NCBI GenBank assembly: GCA_003054495.1 | Contig: CP028514.1 | Location: 2,637,501-2,690,058 of the forward strand | DNA: 52,558 nt | From: Carboxydocella thermautotrophica | GTDB lineage: Bacteria > Bacillota > GCA-003054495 > Carboxydocellales > Carboxydocellaceae | Reading direction: 5' to 3' | Part shown: positions 8,082 through 17,667 of the stretch, piece after piece | How the letters are laid out: each line of letters opens with the position of its first letter | Numbering within the stretch: the stretch's first letter is position 1 | Notes under the pieces: model-generated | What the model was told of the DNA's origin: nothing | What the model saw: the letters and a program-made list of their open reading frames with translations, nothing else | Databases searched by the model: none | Translations under genes and position numbers: made by a program

Positions 8082-9487
8082 GCCAGCTTTACCCCCTCTT
8101 TAGCCAGAATACTGCGGGCCGCCACAACCCCCGCTACTGATGCCTGGGCCAGGCCCCGGGTTACCCCGGCACCGTCCCCGGCAGCATACAGGTTGGTAAT
8201 TTTGGTCTCCAGCTCTTTATTGAGCTGCAGGCGGGAGGAATAAAACTTCACTTCCACCCCGTACAGCAGCGTGTGGCGGGAAGCCACCCCGGGCGCAATC
8301 TTGTCCAGCGCCTGCAGCATTTCCACAATGGCTACCAGATGCCGGTAGGGGAAGACCAGGCTGAGGTCCCCGGGAGTGGCATCTTCCAGAGTGGGACGTA
8401 CCAGCCCTTTACGTAACCGATCGTAAGTGGTGCGCCGGCCATCCAGCAAATCACCCAGGCGCTGCACAATTACGCCACCACCCAGCAGATTGGCCAGGCG
8501 GGCCACATATTTGCCATAAGCAATGGGCTCTTTAAAGGGCTCGGTAAAAGTTTTGCTGACCAGCAGGGCAAAGTTGGTGTTCTCCGTTTTCTTATGGGCG
8601 TGGCTGTGGCCATTGACGGTAATCAGGCCATCATTGTTTTCCGTTACTACCTCCCCATAGGGGTTCATGCAGAAGGTACGGACTTTGTCATCAAAGGCCC
8701 GGGAGTGATAGATCAGTTTGGATTCATAAATCACTTTGGTCAGGTGCTCCATCACTGCCGCCGGCAACTCCACCCGTACCCCGATGTCCACCGGGTTTAC
8801 GGCCATCTCCAGCTGCAAACGCTTGGCCTCCTGGGCCAGCCATTCTGCCCCTTCCCGGCCGGGAGCTACCACCACATAGCGGCCAAAGAAAATCCGCCTA
8901 TCGGCAGTTTCTACACCCTTGATCACATTATCCTCTACTACCAGGCGCTCTACCGCTTCACAGGTATGGACTTCCACCCCTTTAGCCACCAGAGCGTTTT
9001 TCATCCGCTCCAGAATCTGGCCGCAGCGGCCGGTGCCCAGATGGCGGATGGGGGCAGGAACCAGTTTTAGCTCAGCCAGCACCGCCTGGCGCTGAATTTC
9101 TTCGATAGCTTCCTCATTTTCCATTCCATAAACTTTATCTGGAGCCCCATACTCCAGGTATATACCATCTATATAGTTGATCAACTCAGCCAGTTTGCGT
9201 TCACCAATATATTGCTCCAACCAGCCGCCCACCTCAGTGGACAGGGTCAATTTGCCATCACTGAAAGCACCAGCTCCGCCCCAGCCGCAAACAATGGAAC
9301 AGGGTGAGCAATGGACGCATTTGATGCTCTTTTCCTTGGCCGGGCAGGTACGTTGCGGAATGTCCCGTCCCTTTTCGATGATGAGGATTTTCAGTTTTTC
9401 TTCCCCTCTGGCTACCAGTTCCAGGGCAGTAAAGATACCGGCCGGACCGGCACCTATGATGATAACATCATAGTGGTTGCGGACCAT
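8078..9487 (-). CDS. FAD-dependent dehydrogenase, COG2509 family
   Basis: A 469-aa flavoprotein of unknown substrate. The Rossmann FAD motif is DVIIIGAGPAGIFTALEL at residues 8-25. A cysteine cluster CPAKEKSIKCVHCSPCSIVCGWGGAGAFSDGKL (about 48-80) is characteristic of this family, and a second FAD segment TNLYAAGDGAGVTRGLAQASVAG is near the C-terminus. It is the first gene of the operon with purB and purA, transcribed from the promoter at 9588-9616. A role in purine metabolism is not shown; co-occurrence is the only hint. Confidence 0.85.
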   Translation of the reverse strand: MVRNHYDVIIIGAGPAGIFTALELVARGEEKLKILIIEKGRDIPQRTCPAKEKSIKCVHCSPCSIVCGWGGAGAFSDGKLTLSTEVGGWLEQYIGERKLAELINYIDGIYLEYGAPDKVYGMENEEAIEEIQRQAVLAELKLVPAPIRHLGTGRCGQILERMKNALVAKGVEVHTCEAVERLVVEDNVIKGVETADRRIFFGRYVVVAPGREGAEWLAQEAKRLQLEMAVNPVDIGVRVELPAAVMEHLTKVIYESKLIYHSRAFDDKVRTFCMNPYGEVVTENNDGLITVNGHSHAHKKTENTNFALLVSKTFTEPFKEPIAYGKYVARLANLLGGGVIVQRLGDLLDGRRTTYDRLRKGLVRPTLEDATPGDLSLVFPYRHLVAIVEMLQALDKIAPGVASRHTLLYGVEVKFYSSRLQLNKELETKITNLYAAGDGAGVTRGLAQASVAGVVAARSILAKEGVKLA

Positions 9488-9537
9488 GGCAAGTCCCCCT
9501 TTTCCCGTAGTTTTTACTCATTGACACAAAAATAACC

Positions 9538-9562
9538 CAAACAACCACCTTCTGGCTGTTTG
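9538..9562 (-). promoter_or_regulatory. Hairpin in the 5' leader of the FAD-purB-purA operon
   Basis: In the minus-strand transcript CAAACAGCCA pairs with TGGTTGTTTG (10 bp including one G-U) around loop GAAGG. It begins about 18 nt after the expected start site and lies about 50 nt before the start codon. It is followed by GGGTTATTTTTG, only a weak U-tract. It does not match a purine riboswitch core that I can recognise. Function unknown. Confidence 0.5.
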
Positions 9563-9587
9563 AGTGAGCACGGTCATAACCAAAATA

Positions 9588-9616
9588 ATATTAGCATCTA
9601 TACGGGAAAAAGTCAA
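9588..9616 (-). promoter_or_regulatory. Sigma-A promoter of the FAD-purB-purA operon
   Basis: Minus strand -35 TTGACT (9611-9616), 17-bp spacer, -10 TAATAT (9588-9593). The leader to the start codon is about 93 nt and carries the hairpin at 9538-9562. Confidence 0.85.
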
Positions 9617-9684
9617 TTAAATCCGAATAATTATTTTGTATACAGAGATTAATGTTCGGTAATGCTCCCTTGCTAATAGGAATA

Positions 9685-12294
9685 TCACCATAGTGAGTTT
9701 ATGTCCAATCGCTTTCCACAACCACGGCATTCAAGATAAGGTCCAAACTTACCTTTTTTTGCCTCAAAAAAAGACAGACATGTTTTGCATTTTAAATTTG
9801 TATGTTCTAAGTATTTTTTTAATAACCGAACAGTGATCTTGTTATGTTTACCGCAAAAAGTACAAACCAGAACAATTTTATTGTTATATATTAACTGTGG
9901 TATTACCTGTTTACCACACTGAGAACAATTTGCCCAAATTTCAACATATTTTTTTAAGGAGTATGCAGGTTTTACTACAAGCTCCCTTGCTAGAGCACCT
10001 TCCTTTGTTACAGCAATTTCCCTTTGTACAGAAAAATTGTTATCGTATATGCCTAAAAAATTAACCAGCAGTTTGGCCGCCCGTGGAGAGCAAGCTTTAA
10101 TAACCAATTTTGTCGGATGCAACTTTGGAGCTCCATATATAATTATTTTACGATCTATAATTATAAAACTGGCAACACAGTCTCTTTGGATATTAATAAA
10201 TTTGATTCCGGTTATCTTTTCAGGTTCATTGGTTAAAATATAAATACTTAATTTCTTTTCCAAATCTTCTAGTACTACCCGTAAATTTTCTTTTAATGTA
10301 TTAGGATTTGGTAAAAAAATAATTATTTCATTTTTTGCTTTCATTATTTCTTTAATCCAAACTTCTTCTTTCGTATCTATATACCACTCTATTCCTTGTA
10401 TCTGCTCTCCCTTTAAGATTTCTTTAATATTTAACCAATTAATTACCTCGCCATTTTTCATTATATAAAAAATTAATTTTAATGTAGGGTTATTTTGATT
10501 TAGCTGACTTCTTAAAAAATTGGTATCAGCTATGTTTATTAATTTACCCCTTGCCCTTGTAACCGCTACATTAACTAATCTGTCTGTTTCGTGCCCATTT
10601 ATTAAAATGCTTGCTTTTTTCTGCGGAAAACTTTCAACTACGTCATAAATGATTATATCCCGTTCTGATCCTTGGAATTTGTGTACCGTAGCTGCAATTA
10701 TCCTTTTTCCCTTGTCCTGCTGAATATCAGGAAGTAAATCCAAAAGAAGAGCAGAAACTAACCGTGCTTGAGCATTAAAGGGTGAAATATATCCTATCGA
10801 AATATTTTGCTCTTTTGTAGCCTTAATTATTAAAAATATGGATAAAAATGCCGAAAAAACGTTAAACCGCGACACTTTATCCCACTCTCTAAAGCCATAT
10901 GCGCCTAAATTATCTAAATCTATTAAAACTAATGCGTTGCCAGGAAATGGTTTTGAATTTGCAATGGATTGTTTAGATTTTACCGACCTATGATTTGCTA
11001 GTTTATCATCATAAAAATTTTTACTGGCAAAATAAGCAATATCCTTATGCATCCTGCGCTGTTCAACCAGCATAACCATATTAGGATGTTTGCCTTTTTC
11101 TTTTAAGGCCTTAACTATTCCCGCCTGTTCAAAAATATCTCTTTTCAACCAGCGCTCTATTAATTCGTGTTGTCCTATAGCTATGGGCGGTAATTGTTTA
11201 AAATCCCCGCACACAACAACAGATTTTTTAGCTAGAGAAGCAGCAAAAACGACATACGGAATATATGCCATACTAGCTTCATCAACTATTACGACGTCAA
11301 ATTTTCTATTATAAATTAGACTATTTAAAGCTGCCTTAGAAAGAGTAACTCCTAAGACTTGAGCTTTATTAATATATTCATCTTCCAATAATCTAATATT
11401 TTTTCTTATTTCCTTCAATTTATCTTCTATAATTGCCAGTTTTTCTTTTTCATCTTTTGTAGCATTTCCGGATTTAACTTTTTTTCTTAAATATTGCTGT
11501 TCATGAAATAGTTTTTCTTTTTCTTTTTTCAGCTTAGGATACTTATGCTCTACTAATTGGGAGGCCGTAATAATTGCGTCGCCTTTCAGTAATTCCGGGA
11601 GTTTAGGAACTCCAAATCTAACTATTTTGCCAGGTGTCCACACATTTTTTTGTTGCTCATATATTTTATAAACCAAACCATCGACAGCTGCGTTACTATG
11701 GGAAAGCAATAAGACCGTACAATTTTTCGATATACAGTAATCTGTTACTTTTGCTAAATTATAAGTTTTGCCAGTACCTGGAGGCCCCCATATGTATGTA
11801 GTTTTGTTATAATAAGCACGAGCTGCCAATTCGGTTTGAACATTCTTAAATTGTAAATTTTGATATATATCATTATCTAAAATATTTTTGCCATCACCGT
11901 ACAATACCAATCTGCATAACCCATTTTTTTTCGAGTTTATAATATTTTGTAGCCTGTTTTTTAATTCTTTAAGAATATTCCAAGGTTCACAATATAACTC
12001 TGCCTCTTCTACTACATCCCCAATATAATCTGAAAGCTCTATTGTAATATCAAAACCCTCTATTGCTAATACTTCACCATATACAGTCTTATTTTTATAT
12101 ACTAATCTTACAGGACTTCCATCAGGTAAGGTTATTTCATCTGCTAATAAAAACTGATAAGTATAACATTGATTTGTTTCTTTTAGAAACTGCCCATCAT
12201 TAATACGATATTTTGCCCCTTTTTGTTGAAGTTGAGAGATCTCCAAATCAAGCGCTTTAATCATTTCATAAACATCTTTTCTAAAATCACTCAT
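9685..12294 (-). CDS. SF1 helicase (COG1112/UPF1-like) with degenerate PLD-like domain and zinc ribbons
   Basis: An 869-aa protein. Helicase motifs: Walker A GPPGTGKT (about residue 170), Walker B VVIVDEAS, motif III CGDFKQLPP, motifs V/VI VHKFQGSERDIIIY and VNVAVTRARGK. Residues about 640-760 resemble a phospholipase-D-like domain (NEIIIFLPNP, FIIIDRKIIIYGAPKL), but the HxK of the HKD motif is replaced (VAS before FIIID). The C-terminus has two CxxC...CxxC ribbons, the second of the topoisomerase type (GKFGPYLECRGC). Strongly AT-rich next to its neighbours and alone in a conserved housekeeping interval, so likely acquired. Helicase plus PLD architecture recalls type II Mokosh anti-phage proteins; defence is a hypothesis only. 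Confidence 0.75.
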   Translation of the reverse strand: MSDFRKDVYEMIKALDLEISQLQQKGAKYRINDGQFLKETNQCYTYQFLLADEITLPDGSPVRLVYKNKTVYGEVLAIEGFDITIELSDYIGDVVEEAELYCEPWNILKELKNRLQNIINSKKNGLCRLVLYGDGKNILDNDIYQNLQFKNVQTELAARAYYNKTTYIWGPPGTGKTYNLAKVTDYCISKNCTVLLLSHSNAAVDGLVYKIYEQQKNVWTPGKIVRFGVPKLPELLKGDAIITASQLVEHKYPKLKKEKEKLFHEQQYLRKKVKSGNATKDEKEKLAIIEDKLKEIRKNIRLLEDEYINKAQVLGVTLSKAALNSLIYNRKFDVVIVDEASMAYIPYVVFAASLAKKSVVVCGDFKQLPPIAIGQHELIERWLKRDIFEQAGIVKALKEKGKHPNMVMLVEQRRMHKDIAYFASKNFYDDKLANHRSVKSKQSIANSKPFPGNALVLIDLDNLGAYGFREWDKVSRFNVFSAFLSIFLIIKATKEQNISIGYISPFNAQARLVSALLLDLLPDIQQDKGKRIIAATVHKFQGSERDIIIYDVVESFPQKKASILINGHETDRLVNVAVTRARGKLINIADTNFLRSQLNQNNPTLKLIFYIMKNGEVINWLNIKEILKGEQIQGIEWYIDTKEEVWIKEIMKAKNEIIIFLPNPNTLKENLRVVLEDLEKKLSIYILTNEPEKITGIKFINIQRDCVASFIIIDRKIIIYGAPKLHPTKLVIKACSPRAAKLLVNFLGIYDNNFSVQREIAVTKEGALARELVVKPAYSLKKYVEIWANCSQCGKQVIPQLIYNNKIVLVCTFCGKHNKITVRLLKKYLEHTNLKCKTCLSFFEAKKGKFGPYLECRGCGKRLDINSLW

Positions 12295-12344
12295 CTCCGC
12301 TTCCCCCTGAACAAATTAAATAAATAAATTAAATCTATATGTAT

Positions 12345-12373
12345 ATTTTACCATTTTATATTCTTAATGGCAA
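12345..12373 (-). promoter_or_regulatory. Candidate promoter of the helicase gene
   Basis: Minus strand -35 TTGCCA (12368-12373), 17-bp spacer, -10 TAAAAT (12345-12350), about 50 nt before the start codon. It lies directly after the terminator of the dnaB operon. The surrounding AT-rich sequence makes chance matches easier. Confidence 0.5.
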
Positions 12374-12393
12374 CTATTGTAATATCAATTACT

Positions 12394-12432
12394 AAAAAAG
12401 AGGACTGTCTACAATCTTAGACAGTCCCCTCT
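12394..12432 (-). terminator. Rho-independent terminator after the tautomerase gene
   Basis: Minus strand stem GGACTGTCT/AGACAGTCC followed by TCTTTTTT. It ends the transcript carrying lonB, dnaB and the tautomerase. Confidence 0.92.
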
Positions 12433-12434
12433 CT

Positions 12435-12620
12435 TTACCGGTCGCAGCGCAGCACCCCTGCTTCTCCCAGGTGTTCCGGCTTCATTTCCCGCAGGATGAT
12501 TTTCACCGCTTCCGGCGGGCATTTGGCGGTTTCCACAATAGCTTCAGTTACTCGCTTGACCAGTTCCCGCTTTTGTTCCAGAGTTCTACCTTCCAGCATA
12601 TCAATTTGCACGATTGGCAT
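12435..12620 (-). CDS. 4-oxalocrotonate tautomerase family protein
   Basis: A 61-aa protein of the size of 4-oxalocrotonate tautomerase monomers. The N-terminus is MPIVQIDMLEGRTLEQKRELV; after Met removal Pro-1 is the catalytic base of the family. VTEAIVETAKCPPEAVKIILREMKPEHLG completes the beta-alpha-beta unit. Its physiological substrate is unknown. It lies 7 bp after dnaB. Confidence 0.93.
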   Translation of the reverse strand: MPIVQIDMLEGRTLEQKRELVKRVTEAIVETAKCPPEAVKIILREMKPEHLGEAGVLRCDR

Positions 12621-12626
12621 TTAACA

Positions 12627-13961
12627 TCACGCTCCCTGTCTTTCTAAATTAACAAATTTGGTGAACTCATTGAGAAAGCCCAGTTCCACACTGCCGACCG
12701 GGCCATTCCGGTGCTTGGCGATGATAATTTCGGCAATCCCCTTTTTCTCAGTATCGGGATTATAGTATTCCTCCCGGTAAATAAAAGATACGATATCCGC
12801 ATCCTGCTCAATAGCACCGGATTCCCGCAGGTGGCTGAGGTTGGGCCTCTTATCATGGGTTTGCTCCACCGCCCGGCTCAACTGGGAAAGGGCGATTACC
12901 GGCACATTCAGCTCCCGGGCCAGCCCCTTGAGGGCGCGGGAGATCTCGGAAATCTCCTGCTGGCGGCTTTCACTGCGGCGGCTGCCCTGCATTAACTGCA
13001 GGTAATCGATGATAACCAGGCCCAGGCCGTGCTCTGCCTTCAGGCGCCGGCATTTGGCCCGCATTTCCAGCACCGAAATGCCCACAGTATCATCGATGAA
13101 AATCGGGGCCTGGGCCATAGGACCAACGGCCCGCACCAGGCGGGGCCAGTCCTGTTCCGTCAGTTGACCGGTGCGCAAACGATGCTGGTCCACCATGGCC
13201 TCAGAACAGAGCATCCGCTGCACCAGCTGTTCCCTGGACATCTCCAGGCTGAAAATGGCTACCGGTATACCCGCCTTAATGGCCGCATGCTGGGCAATAT
13301 TGAGACAGAAACTGGTTTTGCCCATGGCCGGCCGTGCTGCCACGATGATCAGATCTGAGGGTTGCAGGCCGGAAGTCAAGCGATCCAGATCGATAAACCC
13401 GGTGGGAACCCCGGTCACATCTCCCTTGTTCTGGTAAAGATACTCAATGCGGTCGAAGGTTTCCATCAAAATCTCATGCATGGTAGCAAAGGTGCGGCTG
13501 GCCTTGCGCTGGGAAAGGTCATAAATCATCTTTTCCGCCTGCATTAAAATTTCCTCAGCTTCAGCCTCACCTTCATAACCCAGCTGAGCAATGCGGGTGG
13601 CTGCGGAAATCAGGGCCCGCAGCAAGGACTTTTCCCTGATAATGCGGGCATAGTATTCCACATTGGCGGCAGTGGGCACGATTCCACTCAAGGTGGCTAT
13701 ATAGGCGGCACCACCCACTTTATCCAGCTGACCGCGCTGTCGCAGTTCTTCGGCTACAGTGATAATATCCACCGGTTCACTGCGGTCGGCCAGGTCACAA
13801 ATGGCCTCAAAAATCAGGCGATGGGCATCCCGGTAAAAATCCTCGGCCCGGATGATTTCCATAGCTTTAAAAACTGCTTCCTGGTCCAGCAGCATTGAAC
13901 CCAGCACTGATTGTTCCGCATCCAGGTTATGGGGTGGAACTCTGTCCATTGCCAGAGACAC
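12627..13961 (-). CDS. dnaB: Replicative DNA helicase
   Basis: A hexameric DnaB/DnaC-type helicase for fork unwinding. N-terminal primase-interacting domain (PPHNLDAEQSVLGSMLLD), then a RecA-like domain with Walker A ARPAMGKTSFCLN, Walker B LGLVIIDYLQLM and ALSQLSRAVE; no intein. I chose GTG at 13961 (VSLAMDRVPPHN), which has GGAGG 8 nt upstream; an in-frame ATG at 13994 would overlap lonB by 16 bp and lacks an RBS, and ATG at 13949 is also possible. It follows lonB in the same operon. Confidence 0.96.
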   Translation of the reverse strand: MSLAMDRVPPHNLDAEQSVLGSMLLDQEAVFKAMEIIRAEDFYRDAHRLIFEAICDLADRSEPVDIITVAEELRQRGQLDKVGGAAYIATLSGIVPTAANVEYYARIIREKSLLRALISAATRIAQLGYEGEAEAEEILMQAEKMIYDLSQRKASRTFATMHEILMETFDRIEYLYQNKGDVTGVPTGFIDLDRLTSGLQPSDLIIVAARPAMGKTSFCLNIAQHAAIKAGIPVAIFSLEMSREQLVQRMLCSEAMVDQHRLRTGQLTEQDWPRLVRAVGPMAQAPIFIDDTVGISVLEMRAKCRRLKAEHGLGLVIIDYLQLMQGSRRSESRQQEISEISRALKGLARELNVPVIALSQLSRAVEQTHDKRPNLSHLRESGAIEQDADIVSFIYREEYYNPDTEKKGIAEIIIAKHRNGPVGSVELGFLNEFTKFVNLERQGA

Positions 13962-13978
13962 TCTCCCCGCCTCCTCCA

Positions 13979-15898
13979 CTATTGCAGCACACACATTAAC
14001 TCAATAACTTCCTCGATAGTTTCCACTGCTCTTACCTGACAGTCCGGAACAGCAGCCGGAATATCTTTTTCATTTTCTTTCGGCACCAGCACCATTTTCA
14101 TCCCGGCCTGGCGGGCACCATAGATTTTTTCCGGTATGCCTCCTACGGGCTTGATTTTCCCCTGGATGGAGATTTCCCCGGTCAAAGCCCGGTCCTGCCA
14201 GATCGGACGGCCAGTGATGGCACTGTATATAGCCAGGAATATAGCGGCACCCGCCGAAGGTCCGTCAATGTTGCCACCACCGACCACATTGACGTGGAGA
14301 TCATAATTATGCAGGTCATCGCCCGTTAGACGGCGCAAGACCGCTGCCGCATTGAAAACCGAATCCCTGGCCATGGAACCGGCCGTTTCATTAAAGCGGA
14401 TTACCCCTTCCCCGGGTTTACGGGCCGGGAAGGCGGCGGCTTCGATTTCCAGCACCGAACCCACAAAACCGGCCACCCCCAGGCCAAAGACCCGCCCAAT
14501 CTCGGCAGCAGCTTTGGCCTTAACCTGAACAAAAGGCGTAAGCCTGCTGATGCGGGCCATTTCATAAATATCTTCCAGGGAGATTACAACCCGTTCGCCC
14601 TGCTGGCCTCCCTGACGGTATAGCACCATGGCATAGGCATCAGCCAGCAGGTTAATGGCTTTACGGCCCTCGATGGTATACTGGGCAATGGCTTCCGCAA
14701 CCCCGGGAGCCAGTTCTACCTGCAGCTTGCTGGCAGCATTTTCTACAATGGTAATAATGTGAGCCGGTGTTAGCGGCTCAAAGAAAATTTCCGCACAGCG
14801 GGAACGCAGGGCCGGATTGATCTGGGAAGGATCCCTGGTAGTCGCCCCGATGAGGATAAAATCCGCCGGAGCCCCTTCTTCAAAAATCTTGCGAATATAT
14901 TGTGGTACCCCCGGGTCATTGGGATCATAGTAACTGGAATCAAAGTGAACCCGTTTGTCCTCCAGCACCTTCAACAATTTGTTTTGCAAAAGAGGATCCA
15001 GTTCCCCTACCTCATCAATAAACAGAACTCCCCCATGGGCCTCTGTAACCAGACCCAGTTTGGGTTCCGGTACTGCACTTTCCGCCAGATCCCGGCGGGC
15101 CCCCTGATAAATAGGATCATGCACTGAGCCCAGCAAGGGGTTGGTTACTTCCCTGGGATCCCAGCGCAGAGTAGTACCATCCACTTCCACAAAGGGGGCA
15201 TCGGCCTGAAAAGGAGAAGAAGCAACCTTTTTGGCGGCTTCCAGAGCCAGCCGTGCCGCCGTGGTTTTACCCACTCCAGGCGGTCCATAGAGAATGATAT
15301 GTTGAGGAAAAGGAGAAGCCAGTTTGGCCACCAGGGCAGCCACGGCCTGGTCCTGGCCCACGATTTCCGTAATCTCAGCTGGCCGCAACATTTCCATGGC
15401 GGAGCGGGCCAGGCGCTTTTTCTCCATTGCCTCCAGCTCCTCCAGCTTTTTTAAAGTTGCTCCTGTTTCCGGGCCCTGGTTTTCCTTCAAAACCTGCATC
15501 CGGATTTCCTGCAGATATTCCTCATGTCTTTCCTGCATTTTTTCCGATACCCGCCGTTCAATCCTTTCTTCCACCGCCTTGCGAGCCAGCAGGTCTGCCA
15601 GTTCCTCTTCAACACGAGCCAGAATTCCCGGAATTTCCTCCGGTACAGGCAGGCGTTCCAGGCTGGGGCTATCGAAAGTCAATCTTTCCAGGCCCAGTAC
15701 CCGCTCGGCCAGATTTTCTGAACGCATCAAATGCAGGGCATCCACTTTTCCAGCCTTCATCACCAGGCGGTCAGTACCATAGATACTGGCCAACAGAGAA
15801 TAGAGAGCTGCCACCTGTTTGGCCAGCTGTTCCTCTTTGCCCTCCATAGAATCCACATTTTTAGATTTTGCAATAAACTTGTTAAAAAGGCTTTTCAT
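13979..15898 (-). CDS. lonB: ATP-dependent protease, LonB family
   Basis: A 639-aa AAA+ protease. After a variable, charged N-terminal segment it has Walker A LYGPPGVGKTTAARLAL (about 200), Walker B GGVLFIDEVGEL and a C-terminal S16 protease domain with Ser in DGPSAGAAIFLAIYSA and Lys in IPEKIYGARQAG. It lacks the long Lon N-domain, fitting LonB, which in Bacillus is a forespore protease. It starts 3 bp after rplI and shares its operon with dnaB. Confidence 0.93.
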   Translation of the reverse strand: MKSLFNKFIAKSKNVDSMEGKEEQLAKQVAALYSLLASIYGTDRLVMKAGKVDALHLMRSENLAERVLGLERLTFDSPSLERLPVPEEIPGILARVEEELADLLARKAVEERIERRVSEKMQERHEEYLQEIRMQVLKENQGPETGATLKKLEELEAMEKKRLARSAMEMLRPAEITEIVGQDQAVAALVAKLASPFPQHIILYGPPGVGKTTAARLALEAAKKVASSPFQADAPFVEVDGTTLRWDPREVTNPLLGSVHDPIYQGARRDLAESAVPEPKLGLVTEAHGGVLFIDEVGELDPLLQNKLLKVLEDKRVHFDSSYYDPNDPGVPQYIRKIFEEGAPADFILIGATTRDPSQINPALRSRCAEIFFEPLTPAHIITIVENAASKLQVELAPGVAEAIAQYTIEGRKAINLLADAYAMVLYRQGGQQGERVVISLEDIYEMARISRLTPFVQVKAKAAAEIGRVFGLGVAGFVGSVLEIEAAAFPARKPGEGVIRFNETAGSMARDSVFNAAAVLRRLTGDDLHNYDLHVNVVGGGNIDGPSAGAAIFLAIYSAITGRPIWQDRALTGEISIQGKIKPVGGIPEKIYGARQAGMKMVLVPKENEKDIPAAVPDCQVRAVETIEEVIELMCVLQ

Positions 15899-15901
15899 GG
15901 A

Positions 15902-16354
15902 TTATTTCCCCTCTGCTATAACTTGCACCATAAACTTGACTGTTACTTTCGGATGAATTCTGGCTACTACCTGATAGCTCCCCAGAGTTTTAATATTTTC
16001 CGTAAGCTCCAGCTTCTTCTTATCCACTTTTAATCCATAATTTTTTTCCAGCACTTCGGCAATATCCTTATTGGTAATGGAGCCAAACAAGCGGCCTCCT
16101 TCCCCTGCCCTGGTCTTAATTACAACCGTAGTTTCCGCCAGTTTGGCTCCCAGAGCACGGGCTTCCTCCTCCAGGCGCTGTTGTTTTCTCTGTTCAGCGG
16201 CTTTCTTTTCATCCAGGGATTTCAACGCACCAGCGGTTGCTTCCACCGCCAGCCCCCGGGGGAAAAGGAAATTGCGGGCATAGCCCTCTGAAACCTCTAC
16301 AATTTGACCTTTATTACCAAGTTTTTTTACATCCTGCTGTAAAATGACTTTCAT
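15902..16354 (-). CDS. rplI: Large ribosomal subunit protein bL9
   Basis: A 150-aa full-length bL9. The N-terminal rRNA-binding domain reads [21 protein letters not shown] and [13 protein letters not shown], followed by the long connecting helix and the C-terminal domain with [14 protein letters not shown]. It directly abuts yybS (no gap) and precedes lonB by 3 bp. Confidence 0.98.
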   Translation of the reverse strand: MKVILQQDVKKLGNKGQIVEVSEGYARNFLFPRGLAVEATAGALKSLDEKKAAEQRKQQRLEEEARALGAKLAETTVVIKTRAGEGGRLFGSITNKDIAEVLEKNYGLKVDKKKLELTENIKTLGSYQVVARIHPKVTVKFMVQVIAEGK

Positions 16355-17296
16355 CTATGATTTCCCTCCTGTCAGCAATTTTTGACGCCAGCCAAAACCC
16401 AGATCCAGAAGACCGATCAGGGCAAACAGCGGTAAATAAATTACTCCCACAAAGAATAAGGAGAGGATAAAAAGCAGACGCAAAAGCGGATTCCAGTAAG
16501 GCAAAGTCAAACTAACCAAACCCCAGCCATTGAGGAGGCCCAGGCAAGCACCCAGCCAGAGACTGTTGGCACCCAGAATATTTATCCCCTCAGCCCTGGG
16601 GCCCAGCAGTAAAAGCATAAGACCGAGGATAGCCAGCCAGATTAAGTACCAGGGCAGGTTCCAGTATCGTACCGGTACAGGTAACAGCCGGTTTTCTCGC
16701 GCCCCCAGTTGCTTGCCGGCAAAGTATGCACTTGTCCAGGCAGAAAGCAATGTAAAGGTTAGTTGCTGCCCTGGAAGCAGGATTACGCTCCAGTACAGCA
16801 TTTTTTTCGTCTCCTCAGTAAGCATGGCCGTGGCGGGTTGTCCATACATACGGGCCACCAGCTCTGTAATCTGGTGGACTTCCCGGCTTAGTTCCTTATA
16901 TAGAAAGGCAAGCTGGGCTTGCCAGATCTTCCAGCTCCAGATAATAGAAATCAGATCCCAGAGAAAAAAGAGCAAAGCCAGGGCCCCTGCCATTCTGGCC
17001 CAGCCCCATTGCCGGCTGCGTACCATTTGTCCGGTAAATAGGGTTAAGCCAAAAAAACCGGCAAGATAGAACAGATTAGCCCAGTCCAAATTACCAGTAA
17101 GCCAGGCCGTTAATGCCATCACTGCCAGCAATGCCCCGGTGCCTGTTAGCAGTTGCGGTAAGGGGCTGTCCACCGCCAGCATTAATAATGGCACCAGCCA
17201 GAAAAATTGCAACAAAGTCATCGCTGCAGGCCAAATTATTATCAGTAGAGCCAGTACACCCTGCAAAAACCAGAGCTTCAGCTTGTTTTTATCCAT
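16355..17296 (-). CDS. YybS family membrane protein (DUF2232)
   Basis: A 313-aa integral membrane protein with about eight hydrophobic segments spread over the length (for example LLIIIWPAAMTLLQFFWLVPLLML). YybS/DUF2232 proteins sit next to rplI in many Firmicutes; function unknown, possibly a transporter substrate-binding membrane unit. The ATG follows GGAGGTAAGG. The usual gdpP between yybS and rplI is absent here. Confidence 0.82.
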   Translation of the reverse strand: MDKNKLKLWFLQGVLALLIIIWPAAMTLLQFFWLVPLLMLAVDSPLPQLLTGTGALLAVMALTAWLTGNLDWANLFYLAGFFGLTLFTGQMVRSRQWGWARMAGALALLFFLWDLISIIWSWKIWQAQLAFLYKELSREVHQITELVARMYGQPATAMLTEETKKMLYWSVILLPGQQLTFTLLSAWTSAYFAGKQLGARENRLLPVPVRYWNLPWYLIWLAILGLMLLLLGPRAEGINILGANSLWLGACLGLLNGWGLVSLTLPYWNPLLRLLFILSLFFVGVIYLPLFALIGLLDLGFGWRQKLLTGGKS

Positions 17297-17368
17297 TCCT
17301 TACCTCCGCCTGTTTTTCCGAATAAAAGACTAAGTTCGCCATCAATCGGATAATTCCTTTTTTCTGAT

Positions 17369-17401
17369 TAAAAAGGGGAGCAAAATCCCTTTGCTCCCCT
17401 T
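17369..17401 (-). terminator. Rho-independent terminator after rpsR
   Basis: Minus strand 12-bp stem AAGGGGAGCAAA/TTTGCTCCCCTT followed by TTTAATC. It separates rpsF-ssb-rpsR from yybS-rplI-lonB-dnaB. Confidence 0.92.
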
Positions 17402-17410
17402 GAGTCAGTT

Positions 17411-17638
17411 TCACTCCGCAGTAAACGGCAATAAAGCCATAATCCGTGCCCGCTTGATAGCCACAGTCAGCTGGCGCTGGTGTTTGGCACAGTTGCCGGA
17501 AATCCGCCGGGGTAAAATCTTGCCCCGTTCGGTGATATATTTGCGCAGTCTATTCAGGTCTTTATAATCAATGGCCTGAACCTTGTCCACGCAGAAACTG
17601 CAGACGCGTTTTTTGCCGCGTTTCCGTTCCCGACGCAT
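17411..17638 (-). CDS. rpsR: Small ribosomal subunit protein bS18
   Basis: A 75-aa bS18 with the [29 protein letters not shown] core. CSFC near the N-terminus plus the later Cys and His (NCAKH) makes it the zinc-binding type of S18. Last gene of rpsF-ssb-rpsR. Confidence 0.98.
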   Translation of the reverse strand: MRRERKRGKKRVCSFCVDKVQAIDYKDLNRLRKYITERGKILPRRISGNCAKHQRQLTVAIKRARIMALLPFTAE

Positions 17639-17667
17639 CGTTTTCCCTCCCTTACCGAGCTTCAGTT

